Origin: CAYYBZ01 sp964470285 [NCBI: uncultured Oligoflexia bacterium]
GTDB lineage: Bacteria > Bdellovibrionota_G > CAYYBZ01
DNA: 7,482 nt
Assembly: GCA_964470285.1 (NCBI GenBank)
Contig: CAYYBZ010000089.1
Span: forward strand, 1 to 7,482
Direction: 5' to 3'
The notes beneath the pieces are model-generated. The model was not told where the DNA came from. It ran no database searches and saw nothing but the letters and a program-made list of their open reading frames with translations. The translations under genes and the position numbers were made by a program. Position 1 is the stretch's first letter; each line of letters opens with the position of its first letter. Of this stretch, positions 1-6,240 are shown piece after piece.

Positions 1-1
1 C

Positions 2-607
2 TTTATATATCTTATTATGATGGGTGCCATAGTATTTATAATTCCTTCCAAAATTGATCTTAGAAGGTACTTTGCAAGAATGAAAAACAAGAAATTAAAA
101 CCCGACTGGCTGGACGATGAATCGCCCTCACTGCCCATGGTAATTGTTCTTGTATTCATAGGCTACGGAGCATTTATGGGGATGCTCTTATCTGTACCTG
201 AAATAAGTATCAAACATGTGATTCCGTTTTATTTATTCAACTTTCTTATTCTTGCTTCAATCGGAATTTTCTTAAGCGGTATTTTTGAATATGTAAGGTT
301 AAAATTTGATAAAAATCATAACGTAATAATCTTTACACTTATTTTTTTATGGTGGATTTGTATTCCGATTATAAGTTCAATCTGGTCGGGTATTGCACGC
401 GGTCAGAATTTGCCTCTATATTTCGGTTCAATTTCACCCGTTTTTACGATATTTAAAGCATCGTTAAGTTTAAGAATTAATGATCATTTCGTGTACCTGC
501 AACTGATAAGTATTATCTCAACTACATTTGCAGCTTCGATTGCATACTTTTTAAGGCGGGATGCGGTTAATATTTTCAAAGAAAAATCTAAACAAACTGT
601 TGAATAA
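2..607 (+). CDS. Multi-pass membrane protein, 5'-truncated by window edge
   Basis: The reading frame is open to the left edge: codons before the first ATG (position 17) read F-I-Y-L-I. This is therefore very probably the C-terminal part of a longer gene and the ATG at 17 is not a supported start. Numbering from that ATG, about 196 residues are visible, with hydrophobic segments near residues 1-10 (end of a cut helix), 42-60, 68-92, 102-124 and 157-178. A charged loop rich in Lys and Asp lies at about 11-38, and the tail is basic and cytoplasmic-looking. No catalytic or nucleotide-binding motif is visible. The helix pattern with short loops, and the SISPVF segment before the last helix, resemble the C-terminal half of ABC-2-type permeases, but this is a weak impression and the family is not recognised. 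The stop (605-607) is 20 bp before the CPBP protease gene, so the two are probably cotranscribed. Confidence 0.8.
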   Translation, partial: FIYLIMMGAIVFIIPSKIDLRRYFARMKNKKLKPDWLDDESPSLPMVIVLVFIGYGAFMGMLLSVPEISIKHVIPFYLFNFLILASIGIFLSGIFEYVRLKFDKNHNVIIFTLIFLWWICIPIISSIWSGIARGQNLPLYFGSISPVFTIFKASLSLRINDHFVYLQLISIISTTFAASIAYFLRRDAVNIFKEKSKQTVE

Positions 608-627
608 TTTATAAACCGGAAAATCAA

Positions 628-1320
628 ATGCATGAGAACAGTGGCAAACTAGTAAAGCCTGAAATCAAACAGAAACTGATATATCCGTTAAAAAAAGTTT
701 ATCTGATTATAGAATTGTTTGCACTTTTCTGGCTTTTACCAACGCTTTACGTAATGGATCTTGTAAGGGCTAATGTCATTTTTATTCTGCTGATAATTAT
801 GCTTTTTTGTTTATTTTCTATGCTGGGAGATAAGACGTTCGATAAAACCCAACTTTGGAACCTGAACATATTTAGGTCACAGCAAAAAAGAATTTTTCAG
901 ATATTTGTAATAAATGCGCTTATCATCACTACGCTTATGCTCATTTTTAAAAAGTCCATGCTTTTCGGTTTTCCAAAGACGGCACCTTTTGTATATATGA
1001 TTGTAATTGTACTGTATCCTTTATTATCGGTATATCCCCAGGAACTTGTATATAGAACATTCTTTTTCCATAGATATAAACTTCTTTTTCCCAAAAGGCT
1101 TACAATGATTGCGGCAAGCGCTGTTGCCTTCGGTTATATGCATATAGTATTTGAGAATACTATCGCGGTCATGATGACTCTTGCCGGCGGTTTTCTTTTT
1201 GCTAACACGTACGATGAAACCCGATCAACACTGGCCGTATGGTTTGAACATTCGCTATACGGTTGTTTTCTTTTTACAATAGGGTTGGGAAGATATTTTT
1301 ATCACGGTGCTGTTAATTGA
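628..1320 (+). CDS. CPBP-family (Rce1/CAAX-type) intramembrane protease
   Basis: Predicted 230-residue integral membrane glutamic protease of the CPBP (Abi/CAAX protease) family. Substrate is unknown. Hydrophobic helices lie at about residues 22-42, 48-66, 89-107, 120-137, 158-175, 178-192 and 205-222. The family motifs are in order: a QELVYR motif with Glu139 and Arg143 (the EExxxR motif with Gln for the first Glu), FGYMH with Phe168 and His172 (FxxxH), and EHSLYG with His208 near the C-terminus, where many members have HxxxN. The RTFFFHRY segment after motif 1 is typical of one broad CPBP subgroup. The start is the first ATG after the preceding stop. Only a weak GGA at 618-620 resembles a Shine-Dalgarno site. 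It probably follows the upstream membrane gene in an operon. Members process lipid-modified or other membrane proteins, confer bacteriocin self-immunity, or are proposed to cut Cys-containing C-terminal sorting signals. Nothing in the sequence decides among these. Confidence 0.88.
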   Translation: MHENSGKLVKPEIKQKLIYPLKKVYLIIELFALFWLLPTLYVMDLVRANVIFILLIIMLFCLFSMLGDKTFDKTQLWNLNIFRSQQKRIFQIFVINALIITTLMLIFKKSMLFGFPKTAPFVYMIVIVLYPLLSVYPQELVYRTFFFHRYKLLFPKRLTMIAASAVAFGYMHIVFENTIAVMMTLAGGFLFANTYDETRSTLAVWFEHSLYGCFLFTIGLGRYFYHGAVN

Positions 1321-1396
1321 TTTTTCTGAAGACTTGCCTGCCGTTAATATCGTGGGAAAATGGGGATTTATAGATAAAATCTGGAAAACCCGTTAA
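1319..1396 (+). pseudogene. WG-repeat protein remnant
   Basis: Read in the frame of position 1319, this stretch gives D-F-S-E-D-L-P-A-V-N-I-V, then GKWGFIDK, then I-W-K-T-R and a stop at 1394-1396. This closely follows the WG (KWG) beta-repeat consensus, roughly FSEGLAxV...GKWGYIDKTGKxVI. Ignoring the single T at 1380 would turn the end into T-G-K-P-V, restoring the expected continuation, so the repeat looks broken by a one-base insertion. Its first codon overlaps the TGA of the CPBP gene (1318-1320) in another frame, and no start codon, upstream repeat or downstream repeat is present. It is best read as one surviving repeat of a decayed gene. The rest of the gap to 1569 shows only AT-rich sequence with a short (ATA)n-like run at 1489-1504. 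No promoter or terminator can be supported there. Confidence 0.7.
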
Positions 1397-1569
1397 AAAG
1401 TGCGCAAAAACCAGCCTTAAAAAAGCTTGTAATTACAACAACATACATAAACTATGCACATGTTAAGCTTATCCAGCATATCAATGCGATAATAATAATA
1501 ATATGTGCTGCATAATCAACAAGTTACAGCCTTTATGACTGGCATGTTAGTTGCTTAATAAATTATTAG

Positions 1570-2052
1570 ATGAAGATAAATTCTAAAATACTGATTAGCG
1601 CTTTTGTAATTCTGGCTGCTTTTGTTTTAAAAACCGCTTTTTGTCAGCTGGGCGAAGAGAAAGATTTATCAATTCTGGAAATAAAGCTTATGAATTCCCG
1701 ACAAGCTGCCGAAATAATTGAAATATCAGTTAAGCAGGGTGATTTATCAATAGAGGAATCATATGATTTAATCTCAATTCTGTCTGAAAGTAAAATATCG
1801 GGAATTCTAAAATCGTTTAACGATCTGAAGTTAAGAGATTTTATATTCTATTCACTTGCAAAAGAAAATCTCATTAAGTCTGCCAGATTAATTACAGCAA
1901 TTGAAACGGCGGTTTCCGTGTCGATGCTTAGTCGTATTGAAGAAGAAATAAGAAAGGATATTATTGAAAGCATAAAGGCGATTTCTCCGGAATATTATGA
2001 GAAATTAAATGCATATCACGATTATAAATTCGCTTTAAACCATCACGAATAA
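1570..2052 (+). CDS. Hypothetical exported helical protein
   Basis: A 160-residue protein whose family is not recognised. The N-terminus is a convincing Sec signal peptide: basic residues at 2 and 6 (Lys), a hydrophobic core at about 8-20, and a possible signal peptidase I site at AFC/Q (residues 23-26). The Cys is not in a proper lipobox (T-A-F-C lacks the usual -3 aliphatic and -1 small residue), so a lipoprotein is unlikely. The mature part is rich in Glu, Ile, Lys, Leu and Ser and looks almost wholly alpha-helical, with amphipathic stretches at about 38-70, 72-100 and 108-145. It ends with a Tyr/His-rich tail. No catalytic motif is visible. The ATG at 1570 lacks a clear Shine-Dalgarno site. 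The gene stands alone, 249 bp after the CPBP stop and convergent with the methyltransferase gene 62 bp downstream. Confidence 0.75.
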   Translation: MKINSKILISAFVILAAFVLKTAFCQLGEEKDLSILEIKLMNSRQAAEIIEISVKQGDLSIEESYDLISILSESKISGILKSFNDLKLRDFIFYSLAKENLIKSARLITAIETAVSVSMLSRIEEEIRKDIIESIKAISPEYYEKLNAYHDYKFALNHHE

Positions 2053-2114
2053 TTTATTTTAGATTTTTTAATACTGTTATATGACCATACATCTAAAGAA
2101 ATAGGTGTTAATGA

Positions 2115-2753
2115 CTAAATACTGCAGACAGGCTTTTTAAGTATCAGCTTGATTCCTTTTGATTGATGTCCGTTCATAGTAGTGAATTTAAGGTTTTTCT
2201 TTTCAAGAATTTGCCATTTTTTTAGAAGATTGAGTAATTCGTTTTCATTGAAATGTCTTATAAGGATTCCCGAGCGGTGTCTCCAAATTCCAAATTTCTC
2301 AAACTTTCCGTTTCCCGATTTATACCTTGAAGAGTAAGGTTCGTGGCCGTTTAAAAGGAAATCTTCTACATAAAAAATAGCTGCACTTTTCATCGAATCA
2401 TAGATTTTTTCCAGAATTAAAATTAAATCCTTTTCAGGATGAATACATCCTAACACGCCAAGGCAAAATACGAGGTCAAAATGAGATTTTGGAAATATCC
2501 ATTCGGATAAACGGATAATTTCGGCATAAGGATGTGTGTTTTTAGCGTGATTCAGCAGGCCCGGGGCATCTTCTACTCCGGTAATATTTTTAAAACCGTG
2601 CAGGTTTAAAAGTGAAATAAGACGGCCGTGACCGCAGCCGAAATCAAGAATACGGATATTACGGTCAAGGTTTTTTAAAAAAGAATCATCGGGCAGGGGC
2701 GTGGAAAATTTTTTATCTGCGAATACATCCCAGGTTAGTTTTTGATTTTCCAC
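2115..2753 (-). CDS. Class I SAM-dependent methyltransferase
   Basis: A cytoplasmic 212-residue Rossmann-fold methyltransferase. Motif I is ILDFGCGHGR (residues 35-44), the glycine loop that binds S-adenosylmethionine. An acidic residue at the end of strand beta-2 (Glu61 in TGVEDA) would contact the ribose. Motif IV is the FDLVFCLGVLGCIH segment (92-105). The C-terminal part, with HFNENELLNLL (167-177) and WQILEKKN (180-187), matches the usual helix-then-strand layout of Methyltransf_11/25-type small-molecule methyltransferases. The substrate cannot be inferred. The start codon is GTG (2751-2753). No in-frame ATG lies between it and the upstream stop at 2790-2792, and no Shine-Dalgarno site is visible. 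It lies 65 bp downstream of the beta-helix gene on the same strand and could be read through from it, though no functional link is evident. Confidence 0.85.
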   Translation of the reverse strand: MENQKLTWDVFADKKFSTPLPDDSFLKNLDRNIRILDFGCGHGRLISLLNLHGFKNITGVEDAPGLLNHAKNTHPYAEIIRLSEWIFPKSHFDLVFCLGVLGCIHPEKDLILILEKIYDSMKSAAIFYVEDFLLNGHEPYSSRYKSGNGKFEKFGIWRHRSGILIRHFNENELLNLLKKWQILEKKNLKFTTMNGHQSKGIKLILKKPVCSI

Positions 2754-2818
2754 AAATATAAATATATCGTATGAAACGTAAAAATCTACTTAAAGATTCA
2801 ATATTTTTCTAATAAAAT

Positions 2819-4579
2819 TTATTCCGGTTTTACTTTTGACAGGCGTATAACAAAAAGTGTAAAAACAAAAAGCAGAAATAAAAACGGCTCAATACCTGAC
2901 GAACCGTATGAAGACATGCCGCATCCGCCCAAGACCGTAAATAATGATGCATCGTCTTTAATATCGGAGAAAGGATTGTAATCGCCGCCCGTGTCTCCGG
3001 GATCATCGTCATCATCATCTCCAAGTGTACCGCCGTCGTCGTCATCATCGCCGGTAGGAGGGTCATCCGGTGGATCGTAAGGATCGCTTGCTCCGTATTC
3101 AAAGGCTCCCAGATCGGGGCTTAAATCTCTGGCCATTCCCAATATGTCATCGCCCGGCATATTTGAAGGATTTGCCGTATCTTTTGCCGGTGAATTTTCG
3201 GGTATGGTTGCGAAATCAGAAACAAGCCTTTCGAATTCTCTTCTTATTGTCGTGTTTCCGCTTATGAAAATATCGCTTGTTTCATTGTATTCGGGTAAAA
3301 CAACAGAAGACTGCCCGGGAAGCAAAGGATCGGCGATAATCGGGTCCAGATCATCAGCAGGTACCTTAATTGAAAAAGGTAATGACCCGTCAAGATCAAG
3401 TGGATCTAAGCCTCCGTTATAATATATATTATGATCGAGAATTATAGAAGCCGCTTCGATTGTTCCTGAACCGCCGGCGAATCTAGGACCCATTGTCCCT
3501 GTTGGGTCTGAAAATATATTATTTCCGGCAAATACGTCCCTGACTACCGAATCCGACATAACCGTTTCAAAACGGAACGCAAATGCATAAGTCGATCCGG
3601 AAGAGTAGTAATTGGGGAAATTCCCGACAATTGTATTTGCCCTGACTGTAATATTTTCAGAATCCTTGAATTGAAAAACTGCACCTATATTGTCAGAAGA
3701 ATTTCCAACAAACAAATTGTTTTCTATTAAGGCGTCACTAATTTGAGGTTTGTATTCAGGAGTACCGTCTTCACCCAGCTGCAGCATGGCCTGATCAGTA
3801 GCACCGCTCCAGTTAAGAAAAACATTTCTTTGAAACTTGAATCTTGGACTTCTGGGTGTTCCTCCGGGAGCATTTGCACTTTGGGCCTGTCTTTTGATCG
3901 TTATAAAAGAATGACCGCTGGGTGAATTTCTTTCAAAAAATATGTTATCCGTTATATCAAGCTCGCCGGGAATGACAGAGTCAATCATGTCTGTTCCTGC
4001 GGCACTCGGACGGTCATAGAAAAGATTTCCTGTTATCTCTATCTCATGCGGGTAGTTATCTATTCCTGCGCGGTTTATCTTCAAAAGTTCATTACAGTTT
4101 CCGGGAGTGTTATTGCCTGAAAAAATATTATTTCTCATTATGACAAATGAAGCGTTTTCAATGTGTACAAGAACATTCGGCTCTCTTCCATTAGGGCAGG
4201 TATACGAAGCATGTCTGTTGGAAAAGATGAACCCTTCAACTATGATATGCTTATCTTCGGCTTCAAATATTCCTAAAGCTTCTCCGCCAGGATTGGTAAT
4301 CTTTACCTGATAAGGATTCTCGGCCTTTATAACTGTCCAATTACTGAAGGCCGCTGTTATAGAATTTTGACCGGTATAAGTGCCGTCTTTAACTATAATT
4401 GTATCGCCGCCGGCTGATGGTAATCTGCCTACAGCGTAACCGATAGATGCACAAGGGCTAAGTTCGGTTCCACAGGTTGAATTGTTCGTTCCGACGGTGG
4501 AAACGTAATAATCTGCAGGCCAACCGTAATTTGGTATTAATAAGGCTATCGTAAGTATTAAAAATTGACGTTTTAGCAT
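2819..4579 (-). CDS. Secreted right-handed beta-helix protein with Asp-rich linker and Cys-containing C-terminal anchor
   Basis: A 586-residue exported protein. Residues 1-22 are a Sec signal peptide with likely cleavage after Ala22 (W-P-A/D). From about 60 to 390 it has the regular strand-turn pattern of a right-handed parallel beta-helix (pectate-lyase-like), with recurring Asn-containing turns: NNIF at 150 and 353, GNLF at 184, DNIF at 211, RNVF at 251, NNLF at 287, ANTI at 314 and HNIYY at 383. Residues 463-496 (SPAKD ... PDLGAFEYG) match the conserved SPAxDxG...PDxGAFEY end of choice-of-anchor beta-helix proteins. A low-complexity Asp/Gly/Pro linker follows (499-534), then a Cys/transmembrane/basic tail (550-586). 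No lyase catalytic set is identifiable, so it may be adhesive or carbohydrate-binding rather than enzymatic. The start is well supported by AGGGAG (4590-4585) five bases upstream. A decayed paralogue lies just upstream. Confidence 0.88.
   Translation of the reverse strand: MLKRQFLILTIALLIPNYGWPADYYVSTVGTNNSTCGTELSPCASIGYAVGRLPSAGGDTIIVKDGTYTGQNSITAAFSNWTVIKAENPYQVKITNPGGEALGIFEAEDKHIIVEGFIFSNRHASYTCPNGREPNVLVHIENASFVIMRNNIFSGNNTPGNCNELLKINRAGIDNYPHEIEITGNLFYDRPSAAGTDMIDSVIPGELDITDNIFFERNSPSGHSFITIKRQAQSANAPGGTPRSPRFKFQRNVFLNWSGATDQAMLQLGEDGTPEYKPQISDALIENNLFVGNSSDNIGAVFQFKDSENITVRANTIVGNFPNYYSSGSTYAFAFRFETVMSDSVVRDVFAGNNIFSDPTGTMGPRFAGGSGTIEAASIILDHNIYYNGGLDPLDLDGSLPFSIKVPADDLDPIIADPLLPGQSSVVLPEYNETSDIFISGNTTIRREFERLVSDFATIPENSPAKDTANPSNMPGDDILGMARDLSPDLGAFEYGASDPYDPPDDPPTGDDDDDGGTLGDDDDDDPGDTGGDYNPFSDIKDDASLFTVLGGCGMSSYGSSGIEPFLFLLFVFTLFVIRLSKVKPE
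2822..2932 (-). other. C-terminal tripartite Cys-containing sorting-type signal (CTERM-like)
   Basis: This part of the beta-helix gene encodes residues 550-586. It has the layout of prokaryotic CTERM sorting domains: a short signature containing LGGCGM (Cys553), a hydrophobic span of about 17 residues (563-579, Phe/Leu rich) and a short basic end (Arg579, Lys582, Lys584). An Asp-rich low-complexity linker precedes it, as is common before such anchors. Invariant-Cys signals of this type include MYXO-CTERM, JDVT-CTERM and Synerg-CTERM. The G-C-G core looks nearest to MYXO-CTERM, but the basic cluster is Lys-rich and sparse, so the exact family is not assigned. The tail implies surface anchoring after cleavage or lipid modification at the Cys. 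A plain C-terminal membrane anchor is the alternative. Confidence 0.6.
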
Positions 4580-4603
4580 TTATACTCCCTTTAATGCTAA
4601 AAC
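4570..4603 (-). promoter_or_regulatory. Start-codon hairpin of the beta-helix gene with RBS in the loop
   Basis: A perfect 11-bp inverted repeat: GTTTTAGCATT at 4570-4580 and AATGCTAAAAC at 4593-4603, separated by 12 bases. On the - strand transcript the ATG of the beta-helix gene (4579-4577) lies in the 3' arm. The Shine-Dalgarno AGGGAG (4590-4585) lies in the loop, five bases before the ATG. The stem would therefore hide the start codon while exposing the RBS, a layout that could modulate translation. The repeat could equally be a DNA operator. The symmetry is seen directly and any regulatory role is inferred. Confidence 0.55.
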
Positions 4604-4646
4604 TTTTGCAAGTTTAATACCAATCTTCTATGCCGCTTGCAAAAGT
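4602..4646. repeat. 11-bp inverted repeat upstream of beta-helix gene
   Basis: A perfect inverted repeat, ACTTTTGCAAG at 4602-4612 and CTTGCAAAAGT at 4636-4646, with a 23-base spacer. It abuts the start-codon hairpin and shares two bases with it (4602-4603), so the two stems would stack or compete in RNA. If the weak promoter noted within it is real, the arms flank the -35 and the transcription start, which would favour a repressor-type DNA site over an RNA structure. No known regulator consensus is recognised. Confidence 0.5.
4614..4642 (-). promoter_or_regulatory. Weak candidate sigma70-type promoter for beta-helix gene
   Basis: On the - strand TTGCAA (4642-4637) and TATTAA (4619-4614) are separated by exactly 17 bases. 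Each matches the sigma70 consensus at 4 of 6 positions. Transcription would start near 4607, giving a leader of about 28 bases that begins almost at the start-codon hairpin. In AT-rich sequence such matches occur by chance, so this is tentative. Confidence 0.2.
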
Positions 4647-4771
4647 AACTATATGATAATAAAGGGTTAAAAGGCTGGTTTTGTCGTTTTGAAGTTGTAC
4701 GGTTATATTTAATACGCAAAAGACAGATATTTACGAAAAAAGGTAATAGCGCATCATAAAACACATAAAAA

Positions 4772-5014
4772 TCAGATTTCAAATCCGCCGGGTTCATCCC
4801 ATTCAGGCAGAACAATGCTGTTATGGTTTTCATTTAACAGGGGTTTTGCTGTTATTGCGTTGGAATCGTCTCCGGGATCAATAGGATAAGTAGATGTGCC
4901 TGATGGAAGAGAACTGCCTGCGTTCCAGTATAGGTTTTTATTAAGAATTATGGAACCGTAGTCCAGTTCAGCTGCATCACCCTGGCTTACTACGAAATAA
5001 TTCTGAGGCTCAAT
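4772..5014 (-). pseudogene. Decayed paralogue fragment of the beta-helix protein
   Basis: This - strand frame, open between a stop at 5015-5017 and a TGA at 4772-4774, encodes about 80 residues with no start codon in context. It contains GSIILNKNLYWNAG, then SLPSGTSTYPIDPGDDS, then AKPLL and SIVLPEWDEPGGFEI. This lines up in order with residues 377-438 of the intact beta-helix protein next door (ASIILDHNIYYNGG, then ADPLL and SVVLPEYNETSDIF). It is therefore a paralogous fragment from the end of a beta-helix domain. It lacks the signal peptide, most of the helix, the Asp-rich linker and the anchor. Same strand and close proximity suggest an old tandem copy reduced by deletion. Bases 4647-4771 between it and the upstream repeats of the intact gene show no further recognisable homology, RNA or gene. 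Confidence 0.75.
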
Positions 5015-5074
5015 TTAATATTTAACATCTTATAATAATAACATGTCGTTGAACCTGTAGGAAGACTGTTGTTT
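5015..5074 (-). pseudogene. Possible further beta-helix remnant
   Basis: Directly after the mscS-family stop, the - strand in the frame of 5078-5076 reads D-K-N-N-S-L-P-T-G-S-T-T-C-Y and stays open to a TAG at 4990-4992. The SLPTGSTTCY stretch resembles SLPSGTSTYP in the fragment just downstream. It may be a second decayed copy, or an out-of-frame upstream part of the same one. The match is short and could be chance. Confidence 0.25.
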
Positions 5075-6235
5075 TTATCCCTTTGAAATATGCTGAAGCT
5101 GGGAAGTTACCTCGTCCCTCAACGAGAGCGTACTCTGCGGGAAAGGTATTACAACACCTTCTTTATTGAATCTGTCTAAAAGCTTTTCATTGTAGGCTCT
5201 TTGAACCGCCCATTGTCTAATGGGTTTTGTCTTAAACCATATTCTTAAGTTCAGTGAGGAATTACCGAATGAATCCAATGCTAAAACGTCGGGTTTTTGA
5301 CCGGCAGGTTCAAGAAGGTCTTCAGGCATTTCCTTTTTTAACAGCTCAAGTTCTTCCCACATCATTTGTAAAGCTTTCGGTACGTCAGTTGCATAGTCTA
5401 CGCCTATTGTGAAATCCACTCTGGACCAGTCTTTTGTTAAATTCTTAACCGTTGAAATCTCATTGTTGGGGATAAAAACCAGTGTTCCGTGAGTATCTCT
5501 TAACTGTGTGTTGCGAAGAGTAAACTTTTCGACAAAACCACCCATGCCGCTTACGTTTATTACATCTCCCACTGCAAACTGATCTTCAAGAATTATGAAA
5601 AATCCGTTTATGTAATCTTTAACAAGACTTTGAGCACCGAAACCTATGGCCAGGGAAGCCAGACCGGCCGTTGCCAAAACAGCTTTTAGATCGAGTCCCA
5701 GACTTGTAAGCGCTTCGTAAATAAAAAATACAGTTAGAATAACGAGTAAAAGATAGGAAATGATATGATCAAGGGTTTTTTCCCTTAATTCGAGTCTTTG
5801 TTTCCCCTCGTCGGTTATAGTGGTTTTTCTTAACAGTACGCTTACTCCTTTTGAAAGGAGTCTTCTGCCTAAATTGTAAATAACAAAAGTTACAAGGGCC
5901 AGAAGAATTATTTTTCCATAGCTTTTCAAGGCAGAATTAAACCAGCCGGGGATATCTTTCCGTCCGGTAAGAATCATTATATAAGTAAGGTAAGCAAAAA
6001 AAGCGATATTTAAAATACCAAAAAGAACGACTGAGATTTTGTTCCATCTGTGAATCTTTCTGATCAGGAGATCATCGGTCTGCTCATTTTCTTCAATAAA
6101 CATAGAGGTTATTTTCTTTACAAGATACTGGATTATAATCTGAAAAACTACTGCCAGAGCCAGAAAAGACGTGAACTTAACAATATTTGAGAATGTAAGC
6201 AGTTCCTTCCATAACAGGATATTTGAAAAATCCAT
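5075..6235 (-). CDS. MscS-family mechanosensitive ion channel
   Basis: A 386-residue inner-membrane channel of the small-conductance mechanosensitive family, which opens under membrane tension to release solutes in hypo-osmotic shock. Hydrophobic helices are predicted at about residues 18-38, 67-90, 105-125 and 158-178, then the pore-lining helix with Ala/Gly packing at 184-212 (KAVLATAGLASLAIGFGAQ). The family signature follows: SLVKDYINGFFIILEDQF (203-220), GDVINVSG in the beta domain (223-230), and FIPNNEI (254-260). The C-terminal alpha/beta vestibule ends with the typical VVIPFPQ (361-367). With five helices it is longer than the three-helix E. coli MscS and closer to YnaI-like architectures. 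The ATG at 6235 has a strong AGGAGA site six bases upstream. It lies 28 bp after the M20 peptidase gene on the same strand, probably as one operon. Confidence 0.93.
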   Translation of the reverse strand: MDFSNILLWKELLTFSNIVKFTSFLALAVVFQIIIQYLVKKITSMFIEENEQTDDLLIRKIHRWNKISVVLFGILNIAFFAYLTYIMILTGRKDIPGWFNSALKSYGKIILLALVTFVIYNLGRRLLSKGVSVLLRKTTITDEGKQRLELREKTLDHIISYLLLVILTVFFIYEALTSLGLDLKAVLATAGLASLAIGFGAQSLVKDYINGFFIILEDQFAVGDVINVSGMGGFVEKFTLRNTQLRDTHGTLVFIPNNEISTVKNLTKDWSRVDFTIGVDYATDVPKALQMMWEELELLKKEMPEDLLEPAGQKPDVLALDSFGNSSLNLRIWFKTKPIRQWAVQRAYNEKLLDRFNKEGVVIPFPQSTLSLRDEVTSQLQHISKG

Positions 6236-6240
6236 AGTTT

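Noticed and set aside
1452-1514. Interrupted dyad TATGCACA ... TGcTGCATA and the (ATA)n run between its arms
   Set aside because: The stem is bulged with a loop of roughly 45 bases in AT-rich sequence; not convincing as a regulatory site.
1570-1647. Lipoprotein reading of the signal peptide ending in A-F-C
   Set aside because: The residues before Cys25 (T-A-F) do not fit a lipobox, so signal peptidase I cleavage is preferred.
2782-2799. Small AATCT/AGATT hairpin after the beta-helix stop, followed by T residues
   Set aside because: A 5-bp AT-rich stem is too weak to call an intrinsic terminator.
2978-3085. Asp-codon run as a tandem DNA repeat or CRISPR-like array
   Set aside because: It is low-complexity coding sequence (GAT/GAC codons for an Asp-rich linker) without regular repeat-spacer structure.
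3070-4310. Several short + strand open frames inside the beta-helix gene
   Set aside because: They lie antisense to a long gene with a signal peptide, regular repeats and an RBS, and encode no recognisable domains.
4597-4833. 78-codon open frame on the - strand upstream of the beta-helix gene
   Set aside because: It runs out of frame across the decayed beta-helix fragment and into the inverted-repeat region. It has no Shine-Dalgarno site and no coherent domain, and the alternative frame in 4772-4833 has clear homology.
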